Positions 7,671 through 14,345 of a stretch of 37,494 nt of DNA are shown here, one piece after another (position 1 is the first letter of the stretch; each line of letters opens with the position of its first letter). The stretch is from Acidobacteriota bacterium (GTDB taxonomy: Bacteria > Acidobacteriota > Terriglobia > UBA7540): contig PLWR01000141.1 in assembly GCA_003165615.1 (NCBI GenBank), positions 1 to 37,494 on the forward strand, written 5' to 3'. The notes under the pieces were generated by a model. It was given only the letters and a program-made list of their open reading frames with translations. It made no database searches and was not told the origin of the DNA. The position numbers and the translations under genes were made by a program.

Positions 7671-7687
7671 TTGCTGCCTCCTGCCTT

Positions 7688-7742
7688 TCCCGACACGTCG
7701 GGACTCGCAAACCGCGCTCGCCGCCTGTTGTCGACCGTCTAC
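7688..7742 (-). repeat. Dispersed repeat, inverted copy of 3087-3134
   Basis: The reverse complement reads GTAGACGGTCGACAACAGGC, then GGCGAGCGCGGTTTGCGAGT and CCCGACGTGTCGGG, matching 3087-3134 with one short indel and a few substitutions. No gene is present between 7570 and 7886. Confidence 0.65.
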
Positions 7743-7886
7743 CCACACCATCTACCGCTCTCTTCCTGATTCGAACTTGACGCGCCAACTACGATGGCGT
7801 ACGGTTTTTGCGTCGAGATGAAATCGAAATCGGCAATCGCGGGGTATATTCTTCCACTTCTTACAGACCGCGTTGGAGGATCAAAC

Positions 7887-9524
7887 ATGCGACGGCGTAC
7901 CGCCCGGACACTTTGTTGGGCCACCCTTGCTTCCTTCGCTCTGCTAATTACACCTCTCCTGCACGCGGAGGAGAGTCTTCCGGTCTATAACGTGAAGAAC
8001 TACGGCGCCACGGGAATCAAGGCGGATGATGAGCAGAAAGCCATCCAGACCGCGGTGGATGCCTGCGCGAAAGCCGGCGGGGGGACGGTTTACGTTCCGC
8101 CCGGTGAGTACACCTCGGGAACCATCCATTTGCGCAATCACGTGCGGTTCTATATTGAGACGGGCGCCACCCTGTACGCGGACACGAATCCCGCCCACTA
8201 CGATCGGCCCGCCCTGCTCTATGCGGAAGATTCCCAAAACATCACCATCGAAGGACGGGGAACGGTGGAGGGCCAGGCGCAATACGTGTGGCAGAAAAAT
8301 GAAGAGCACTATGTGGACATCGAAATCAACCGTGTTATGGCGCAGGCGTCGTCAGACGCTCGCGGAAAGCAACTGATGCGCCCCTATCCGAAAGGGCAGC
8401 CGAACCAGGAATATCCCCACATGATCCAGTTGCGCCGCTGCAAGGACGTGCGGATCGCGGGCCTCTCGTTTCTGCATTCGCCCAGTTGGACCATTAATCC
8501 TTATGGTTGCGAACGGCTGGTGATCGACGGTATCTACATCTACACCAATCCGTGTGAAGCCGTGTGGGCCGACGGCATCGACCCCGACGGTTGCAAGGAT
8601 GTGCGAATTTGCAATTGCACGATTGAGACGGGGGACGATTCTATCGTGTTTTATTCGATGAACTGGTACGGCCCCGCGCTTCCCTGCGAGAACATCACCA
8701 TCACCAATTGCCGCCTCACCTCGGCATCCGCCGCGCTGAAATTCTGCGACGGCAACATCAACTGCGTCCGCAACGTGACCGTGGATAACTGCGTCATTAC
8801 CGGCTCCAATCGCGGCATCGCCTTCATGGTGTACGACGGCGGCTATGTGGAGAATGTGGTCCTGTCGAACCTGGTCATCAACTGCCATCGCTTTGATTGG
8901 TTTTGGTGGGGCGACGGCGATCCCATTTACTTCACCATCCAGCGGCGCAGCGAAAGCAATCATGAGCCCGACAAGCCGGGGGAGCCGCCCGCCGGGTCGA
9001 TTCGCCACGTCATCATCCGCAACGTCATCGCGCACGGCCAGGGAACCTGCCTGATTACCGGACACGCCAAGAGCTGGCTGGATGACATCAGCCTGGAGAA
9101 CCTCAAGCTGTTCATCTCCACCGACCCCGCGTCTCCCTATGACAAGTCGATTCACGCCATGTATTTTCAGTATGCCAAAAACGTGAAGGTGAAAGACGTG
9201 GAGGTGAATTGGGAAAAGCCCGCGTGGGACAAATGGCAAAGCGCCCTCTACTTTGAGGATGTGGCCGGGTTGCAAGTGCAAGGCTTCACGGGAGGGCCGG
9301 CCAAGCCGCAATCGAGTGCGCCTGCCGTGGTTCTCGATAAAGTGGAAGGTGCCGCCATCTGCAACTCCCGGGCACGGGCGGGAACGCAGGTCTTCCTCGG
9401 GGTGAGAGGCCCTACGAGCAAGAAGATTTATCTCGTCGGCAACGAATTGCACGATGCCGCGAAGCCCTTCGTCTTTGACGCCAATGTGGAGGAAGGGACC
9501 GTGAAGGCCCTCAACAATTTTTAG
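7887..9524 (+). CDS. Secreted GH28-family glycoside hydrolase (polygalacturonase-like)
   Basis: 545 residues. The ATG at 7887 is preferred to one 31 codons upstream because TTGGAGGA lies 6 bases before it and a clean signal peptide follows (RRRTARTLCW, then a hydrophobic core, LLHA cleavage at about residue 25). The mature N-terminus YNVKNYGATGIKADDEQKAI is the standard opening of the GH28 right-handed beta-helix. GH28 enzymes cleave galacturonide bonds in pectin or rhamnogalacturonan by inversion with three Asp residues. Here Asp229 (WADGIDPDGC, with Trp-Ala in place of the usual Asn-Thr), Asp250 and Asp251 (TGDDSI) match by sequence and spacing. The canonical Gly-His-Gly is not obvious; SAALKF occupies that neighbourhood, as in many bacterial members. 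It stands alone on its strand. Exact substrate is unknown; exported action on plant cell-wall pectin is inferred. Confidence 0.9.
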   Translation: MRRRTARTLCWATLASFALLITPLLHAEESLPVYNVKNYGATGIKADDEQKAIQTAVDACAKAGGGTVYVPPGEYTSGTIHLRNHVRFYIETGATLYADTNPAHYDRPALLYAEDSQNITIEGRGTVEGQAQYVWQKNEEHYVDIEINRVMAQASSDARGKQLMRPYPKGQPNQEYPHMIQLRRCKDVRIAGLSFLHSPSWTINPYGCERLVIDGIYIYTNPCEAVWADGIDPDGCKDVRICNCTIETGDDSIVFYSMNWYGPALPCENITITNCRLTSASAALKFCDGNINCVRNVTVDNCVITGSNRGIAFMVYDGGYVENVVLSNLVINCHRFDWFWWGDGDPIYFTIQRRSESNHEPDKPGEPPAGSIRHVIIRNVIAHGQGTCLITGHAKSWLDDISLENLKLFISTDPASPYDKSIHAMYFQYAKNVKVKDVEVNWEKPAWDKWQSALYFEDVAGLQVQGFTGGPAKPQSSAPAVVLDKVEGAAICNSRARAGTQVFLGVRGPTSKKIYLVGNELHDAAKPFVFDANVEEGTVKALNNF

Positions 9525-9651
9525 CTGATAGCCATTACAATCAGCACAATCCTGACAATGGGTTCTGCCATTGTTGCCGAAACTCCACTTGATTGCATGC
9601 GGCCGTTTTGGGAGTATCGGGCAACAGAAAAGCCGGCGCGAGAGGACCTCC

Positions 9652-9705
9652 ATGATCGCGCTTGATACCAACGTCCTCCTCTACGCTTGGCGCCAGCCGA
9701 CCCTA
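9652..9705 (+). pseudogene. Remnant of a PIN-domain (VapC-like) toxin gene
   Basis: ATG at 9652 is preceded by AGAGGA at 5 bases and encodes MIALDTNVLLYA, the classic PIN-domain N-terminus with the first acidic metal ligand (Asp5). The likeness ends after about 18 residues. The frame then runs into the tail of the convergent mazF gene (stop at 9703) and closes at 9822 with meaningless sequence. The remaining 110 or so residues of a VapC are absent and no VapB antitoxin gene is seen. It is best read as a deletion scar next to a complete toxin-antitoxin pair. Confidence 0.6.
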
Positions 9706-10020
9706 GGCAAAGACTTGTTGCAGTGTTTTCATCGTGGAAGCCATGACTGTCGCGCTAATGATCCCCAGTCGTTTTACGAGCCGGATCTTGTCCAGCGTTC
9801 GGAGCTGGTCCAGAAGAATTAGCCCGCGCTTCCCTTGAAAGGCAACGGCGATGCGATAAGGGGCAGGCCTGGCTCCGGTAGTCATAGGAGCCACGATCAC
9901 CGTGCGCAAGTAATCGTGCATTTCCGGCGGCGAGACGATCACGCAGGGCTTGGTCTTGCGAATCTCGCTGCCGACCGAGGGATCGAGCGCGGCCAGCCAC
10001 ACCTCGCCACGAGCTACCAT
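9703..10020 (-). CDS. mazF: MazF/PemK-family mRNA interferase toxin
   Basis: 105 residues. MazF toxins cut single-stranded mRNA at short specific sequences and are neutralised by MazE. The N-terminus VARGEVWLAALDPSVGSEI followed by KTKPCVIVSP is the usual beta-barrel opening (RGEVW...DP..GSEI.KTRP.VIVS). The catalytic region is visible as Arg21 (EIRKTKP) and the Thr-rich APMTTG segment near residue 45. ILLDQLRTLDKIRL near residues 68-81 is the conserved central motif. The ATG overlaps the stop of mazE by seven bases (ATGGTAG), which implies translational coupling. The gene appears intact and full length. It ends at the edge of the PIN remnant on the opposite strand. Confidence 0.93.
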   Translation of the reverse strand: MVARGEVWLAALDPSVGSEIRKTKPCVIVSPPEMHDYLRTVIVAPMTTGARPAPYRIAVAFQGKRGLILLDQLRTLDKIRLVKRLGIISATVMASTMKTLQQVFA

Positions 10021-10262
10021 TGAAGGTCTCCGTCAACGCGGTTCCCGAATTCCGGCCAGACGAGCTTGTCATCCCCTGCTTCCGCCAATTTGCGGCTGGC
10101 TTCCGCCCAGCCTTGGCGAGGGTTGTGGCGCGGCTTGCGGAGAACGATGGCGCCTCGTTCGAGCGCGATCTCGGCCTCTTCGTCCAACCCGGCCTCCTTC
10201 AGCATCAGCTTGGGAATAATGATTCCCCGCGAGTTTCCCAAACGTCGAATCGTGGTGATCAT
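10014..10262 (-). CDS. mazE: MazE-type AbrB/SpoVT-fold antitoxin
   Basis: 82 residues from the ATG at 10262, which follows AAGGAGG at 5 bases. The frame is open much further upstream, but those codons lie before the promoter and are not credible. The N-terminal ITTIRRLGNSRGIIIPKLML (residues 2-21) is the swapped-hairpin DNA-binding domain of MazE. Residues 30-45 (ALERGAIVLRKPRH) complete that fold. The acidic and Trp-containing C-terminus (WAEASRKLAEAGDDKLVWPEF) is the flexible region that wraps around MazF. The stop overlaps the start of mazF. It should repress its own operon through the repeat at 10278-10295. Confidence 0.93.
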   Translation of the reverse strand: MITTIRRLGNSRGIIIPKLMLKEAGLDEEAEIALERGAIVLRKPRHNPRQGWAEASRKLAEAGDDKLVWPEFGNRVDGDLQW

Positions 10263-10277
10263 GGTCGCCTCCTTCGG

Positions 10278-10295
10278 TATAACAAAATTATAACA
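10278..10295 (-). promoter_or_regulatory. mazEF promoter with repeated TATAACA motif
   Basis: TATAACA occurs twice directly (10278-10284 and 10289-10295, plus-strand reading), separated by four bases. On the minus strand the block reads GTTATAATTTTGTTATAC and contains a perfect -10 TATAAT at 10292-10287, about 25 bases before the mazE start. AT-rich repeated sites over the -10 box are expected for an AbrB-fold autorepressor. Confidence 0.55.
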
Positions 10296-10381
10296 CGGCG
10301 GGCTGACCGGAAAGCAGGAATGTCTTCGGACTCGGTGGTTCACCGCGGATGTTGGGAGACCCGAAAGATCTGCCCAGAGGT

Positions 10382-12727
10382 TCACTTTTGCACGACGACA
10401 GGTTCGGAATTCACCGTATTGGCCAGCGCCTCCGGGTCGGGAATCGACGGCTTCCACAAGAGGTCGAACTGAAACTCCATCGAGCCGTTTTCGTTGCCGA
10501 CGTAGCCCGCATAAGCGAAGTTATCGAAGACCACCGCCAGAACGCGGTCAGCGGGGGCGGGGGTGGTGCGGCGCGTCCAGACCTCGGGGTGATTAAACAT
10601 CACCATGGGAACGTCACGGCTTACCCAAAACCAATGGCCGTCCTTGGTTTCGTAGTCTGCCCATCCGTCAATCGCGAAGTAGTCTTTGCAACTGCCGGGC
10701 AGTTGATCTGTGTAAGGTGTGAAGGGCAGTCCCCCCTCCGACAGCCGGGGAAGAACCCCTTGCACCGGCAAAGGGAACGCCACGTAGAAACTCTCCGGGT
10801 CGTCGGATGACCGCCGGTAGATTTTGATGGTCAAGCGCACCCGTGGCTCACTCTTCCAGACTTCGAGCGTCCGCGAGCCGCGTTTCAGGCTGGGATGTGC
10901 GATCTGCTGCTTAAAGACAAGGGTATGCCCTGTCTCGGTGACTTCAACTTCACCTCCCGGGGTGGCGTTGACCTCTTCCACCTTCCCGGGCTTTCCCACC
11001 GACATATCCTTCAGGACCCAATGCGGCGCGAAACCGACCGGCCGGGCGGAGAGGAAATCGCCGAGACCATGGGTGAACAAAGGCCGCCCCATGCCCTTCC
11101 AGCGCACGGAGATGGGCCAGCCGGAAGAATCCTTCACCACTTCGGGAGTTTCCTGAACCGGTGCCACGCCCCTGAGCAATCCCACCGAATTCGGCGCCAG
11201 GTTGTCCACCCAAAACTCGGAGATTTGCTTGGGCGCCATGTCGGCAAAGTCGGCAGCGTCGTTTTCCGGCGAAAGGTCGGCGGGGGTTCGTGGCCGAATC
11301 CACTGCTGAAGTCCCGGCTGGTAATGATCCATACCGGGAACATCGACGCGCATCGCCCGCGTGGGGATCGGCACCCATCCGGTATAGGGAAGCGGGGCGG
11401 GATTTATGACGTAGTAGCCCGGAGCCGCGTCACGAAGCAGGTGGCGAGCAAGTTCGGCCTGCCGCCATTCGCCCAGCGCCATGGCGCGATAAGCGAGCCG
11501 CGCCTTCTCCATGAACTGACCGATGGAATCGAGGCTGTCGGGGAGGGCGACGGCGTTCGCTCCTCCCCAGGAATGCTCGTCGATCAGGCATAGGTCTTTG
11601 CGGAGTTCTTCGATCAGGGAGGACGTCTTGGCATCGGGCGTACCGAAAACGGGTGAGACCAGCGCGCGCAGATAAGCCTTGGCGAAGCGCGAGGCGGAAA
11701 CTTCACGGGGAGCGGACTGCGGGCCGTTCGCCCACCAGTCCGGCCATTCACCTGAATACTCAGGCAGGGAGGCTCCGGCCTGCGCTTCGAATTTTTCCAG
11801 CGCCTCGGCCCCCGTCACCAGCCGAAGTTCCGGCTTCAGCCCCAGACGGTTCCAGGCGGCGACAAAGTCAGCCAGCGGCGGAAAGGGTGGATCGTTGTCC
11901 ATGCGCCACTGATTTGTGAAGGAGAGCAGAAGGGTGGAGTAAGGGTAACCACCCGCTTCAAGGTCGTGCAGCCGCTTAAGGCAGACCTTATGCGCCGCGC
12001 GCAACGACTTTTCATCGGTTTTGAAAAAGTCGCCAGCCTGCGGGGGGCGGAAAGTTGTCTCCGCAATGCGGGGAACCGGGCCGCGCCGCCAGTCACTTTC
12101 GTGAAAATAACTGTACCCCATCGGATAACTGTCGCCGAGGTATACAAACATGCGGCGGCCATCGAGCATCCGCCACCAGAAGGCCGTGGGGCGGCGGAAG
12201 GGCGGCCCGCCACTGTCGTTGTTCATCCCCATTAAGAGCCGGTGAATACCGTGGTTGAGCAATTGCACGGCGCCGGCCCGCGGGAACCCGTTCACGTCAT
12301 CCTGGATGGCAAAATTCGGATGCAAGAGCTTCCACATGTCGTCAGGAAGCCAATGGAGCATCTGGAGCCATTCATCACCGTCCAGGTAAGGCGCGTTGTT
12401 GAGGGGGAGCGCGGCGACGGCGATCTGCCCGCGCTCGATGGTGGCAACCAGTTGTTCCCGCCGGGCGGGTGAAGCGGCCTGCCACCAATCGGTAACCGCC
12501 AGGAGCGATTCGGTGGTCCAACGAAAATCCGGATTCGCGGCACACGCGTCAATCGCCATGTCGATGTATTCCTTCTGCATCTCGCGCGTCACCGCCGGAT
12601 GGTCCGTAAATCCGATGTCCATGTGCGCCAGATGAATGATGTCGATGCGATTAACTTCAGCGCGCGCAATAGATAACATTGTGAATCCAACCAGTATTGA
12701 TACGATGAGTCGCTTGAGTAGGAACAT
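10382..12727 (-). CDS. Secreted GH38/DUF5054-like glycosidase (alpha-mannosidase-like)
   Basis: 781 residues. The start at 12727 is preceded by GGAG at 7 bases. It has a signal peptide of about 23 residues (FLLKRLIVSILVGFTMLSIA, cleavage near ARA). The mature N-terminus IDIIHLAHMDIGFTDHP carries the H-x-D pair (HMD) that binds zinc in GH38 mannosidases. It is followed by RWTTESLLAVTDWW, the LPLNNAPYLDGDEWLQML segment and QDDVNGFP, in the order seen in GH38 catalytic domains and DUF5054 proteins. The C-terminal 350 residues look beta-rich (jelly-roll-like), as in the C-terminal half of GH38 enzymes. True GH38 activity is an inference. DUF5054 proteins are largely uncharacterised, and no gene beside it specifies the substrate. 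It is monocistronic. Confidence 0.75.
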   Translation of the reverse strand: MFLLKRLIVSILVGFTMLSIARAEVNRIDIIHLAHMDIGFTDHPAVTREMQKEYIDMAIDACAANPDFRWTTESLLAVTDWWQAASPARREQLVATIERGQIAVAALPLNNAPYLDGDEWLQMLHWLPDDMWKLLHPNFAIQDDVNGFPRAGAVQLLNHGIHRLLMGMNNDSGGPPFRRPTAFWWRMLDGRRMFVYLGDSYPMGYSYFHESDWRRGPVPRIAETTFRPPQAGDFFKTDEKSLRAAHKVCLKRLHDLEAGGYPYSTLLLSFTNQWRMDNDPPFPPLADFVAAWNRLGLKPELRLVTGAEALEKFEAQAGASLPEYSGEWPDWWANGPQSAPREVSASRFAKAYLRALVSPVFGTPDAKTSSLIEELRKDLCLIDEHSWGGANAVALPDSLDSIGQFMEKARLAYRAMALGEWRQAELARHLLRDAAPGYYVINPAPLPYTGWVPIPTRAMRVDVPGMDHYQPGLQQWIRPRTPADLSPENDAADFADMAPKQISEFWVDNLAPNSVGLLRGVAPVQETPEVVKDSSGWPISVRWKGMGRPLFTHGLGDFLSARPVGFAPHWVLKDMSVGKPGKVEEVNATPGGEVEVTETGHTLVFKQQIAHPSLKRGSRTLEVWKSEPRVRLTIKIYRRSSDDPESFYVAFPLPVQGVLPRLSEGGLPFTPYTDQLPGSCKDYFAIDGWADYETKDGHWFWVSRDVPMVMFNHPEVWTRRTTPAPADRVLAVVFDNFAYAGYVGNENGSMEFQFDLLWKPSIPDPEALANTVNSEPVVVQK

Positions 12728-13090
12728 GGCACAGCTCCATTTCGCTGGGTGCTAGTGGTAAGTTCAAGCATGCGTTGTCAGGCGATATTAATCAGCCGAT
12801 TCCCCTAAATCTGGCGCAGAACTCAAGTTGAGACATTAAGGGACTTCCTGGCGCCACGCCGGCCTTCGAGCGGACGGCGGGGCAAGTGTACCGCTGACCC
12901 GTCTTGAAGGCCACGGTTTTTCGCGCCGATTTGGAACGAGAGAAAGGCGTGCCGGGCTCTTGATGTTGCCGGGACGCGTACCGCCAGCCCCGCCCCCCAC
13001 AGGGAAACCCCGTCGAAAATCATGAAAATTCAGTGTGTTGCTTGTCTTTTGAGGCGGGTGACGATACTATATTTTTTTGATCAAAACGCG
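12728..13090. promoter_or_regulatory. Divergent intergenic region with promoter for the TPR gene
   Basis: TTGTCT (13042-13047) is followed at 17 bases by TACTAT (13065-13070) on the plus strand, a plausible promoter giving a start site near 13077. This rules out the in-frame ATG at 13022 for the TPR gene. GGCCTTCGAG (from about 12862) and CTTGAAGGCC (from about 12904) form an imperfect inverted repeat. No gene was seen. Confidence 0.45.
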
Positions 13091-14293
13091 ATGATAAAAA
13101 TGCCCCAAAGAGCTGTCCTCTTTTTTGTTGTTCTTCTTTTCGCGGCTCACCTTGCGGCCCAAACTCCGGCGGACGACCAGGCGGGCGAGCACTTCCAGGC
13201 GGCCCGGGAAGCGGAGCAGGCGCGGGATCTGGAAAAGGCCGTAAACGAGTACAAGGAAGCCCTCAAACTGAAGCCGGAAATCGCCGAAGGTTGGGTCAAT
13301 CTGGGTCTCAACCTCTACGTCATGAAGCGGGACGACGAGGCGATCGCCGCATTTCAGCAGGCGCTGAAGCGGAAGCCTGATTTGCTGGGTGCCAATCTGT
13401 TCCTCGGGATGGCCTACCTCCGTAGTAATCAATACCAGAATGCCGTACCCCCGCTGAAGAAGGTCGTTTCCCTGAACCCCAAGGAGCTGAGGGCATACCT
13501 CAATCTGAGCTACGCCTATCAGGAAACGGGCTACGAGGAGGAAGCGGCCAAGATCCTGCAAAAGGCCAATGAAGTCTTCCCCAACAACACCGAAGTGCTC
13601 TTTAACCTGGGCAAGACTTATACCAAACTGATGGAGAAATCGTACAAACAAATGGCTCAGGTGGACAGTGATTCCTACCGCTTTCACCAGGTCCTGGGCG
13701 ACTCCTATGAACTGCAAAGGGATTATCCCCACGCCCAGGCGGAATACCTGAAGGCGCTGGAAAAGTCTCCCGATCCCTATCTTCCCGGGCTGCACTATGC
13801 CCTGGGTTCTTCCTACTGGATGGAGGCCAAGTGGGACCTTGCCATCGAACAATTCAAGCAGGAACTGGCGATCTCTCCGGGCGACTACCTGACGACTTGG
13901 AAACTGGGAGATACCTATCTTTTCCAAAGGAAATACGATGAGGCTCGCCCCTGGCTGGGAAAAGCCCTCAAGGAGAAGCCCGGCATGGGCCAGGCTTATC
14001 GCGACCTGGGAAAGCTGTGCATTCAAACCGGCCAGCCGGAGGAAGCCCTCGTCTATCTGAAAAAAGTGGCGCGATCGGATCCCGAGGAAGCGTCGGTTCA
14101 CTACCTCATGGCCCAGGCTTACAGGAAGATGGGAAAGCAGGACGAGTTGAAATCCGAGTTGGAATTGTTTCAGCAGCTCAAGAAGCAGGAAGCTGACCGT
14201 GCCACGAAACATCCCGACACGAGCGCATTGGGCGGTGAAGAATCCACCAAAGAGAGGCCTCAAGAAGAAGAATCCCTGGACGACCTGAAGTAA
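13091..14293 (+). CDS. Exported tetratricopeptide-repeat protein
   Basis: 400 residues if started at the ATG at 13091 (MIKMPQRAVLF). The ATG at 13100 is equally possible, while 13022 lies upstream of the promoter. A signal peptide is clear (hydrophobic AVLFFVVLLFAAHLAAQ, cleavage near LAA-QT). The mature protein is almost entirely 34-residue TPR units, about nine, with typical patterns such as AEGWVNLGLNLYVMKRDDEA, LRAYLNLSYAYQETGYEEEA and GQAYRDLGKLCIQTGQPEEA. The charged tail after about residue 365 is low complexity. TPR arrays bind partner proteins or peptides; the partner is unknown. The M1 aminopeptidase gene follows in the same direction after 52 bases, so the two are probably co-transcribed. 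Confidence 0.88.
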   Translation: MIKMPQRAVLFFVVLLFAAHLAAQTPADDQAGEHFQAAREAEQARDLEKAVNEYKEALKLKPEIAEGWVNLGLNLYVMKRDDEAIAAFQQALKRKPDLLGANLFLGMAYLRSNQYQNAVPPLKKVVSLNPKELRAYLNLSYAYQETGYEEEAAKILQKANEVFPNNTEVLFNLGKTYTKLMEKSYKQMAQVDSDSYRFHQVLGDSYELQRDYPHAQAEYLKALEKSPDPYLPGLHYALGSSYWMEAKWDLAIEQFKQELAISPGDYLTTWKLGDTYLFQRKYDEARPWLGKALKEKPGMGQAYRDLGKLCIQTGQPEEALVYLKKVARSDPEEASVHYLMAQAYRKMGKQDELKSELELFQQLKKQEADRATKHPDTSALGGEESTKERPQEEESLDDLK

Positions 14294-14345
14294 GCTTCCT
14301 GTTACCGAACGCATCGCCAGCATTCGAATCGAAAGGAATTTTTGG

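Noticed and set aside
8352..9671. 439-codon open frame on the minus strand, antisense to the GH28 gene
   Set aside because: It mirrors the codon structure of GH28, lacks a ribosome binding site and shows no recognisable motif; GC-rich genes commonly leave such open antisense frames.
13067..14323. 418-codon minus-strand frame opposite the TPR gene
   Set aside because: It is the antisense of a repetitive TPR gene with a signal peptide and promoter on the plus strand, and has no start signals of its own.
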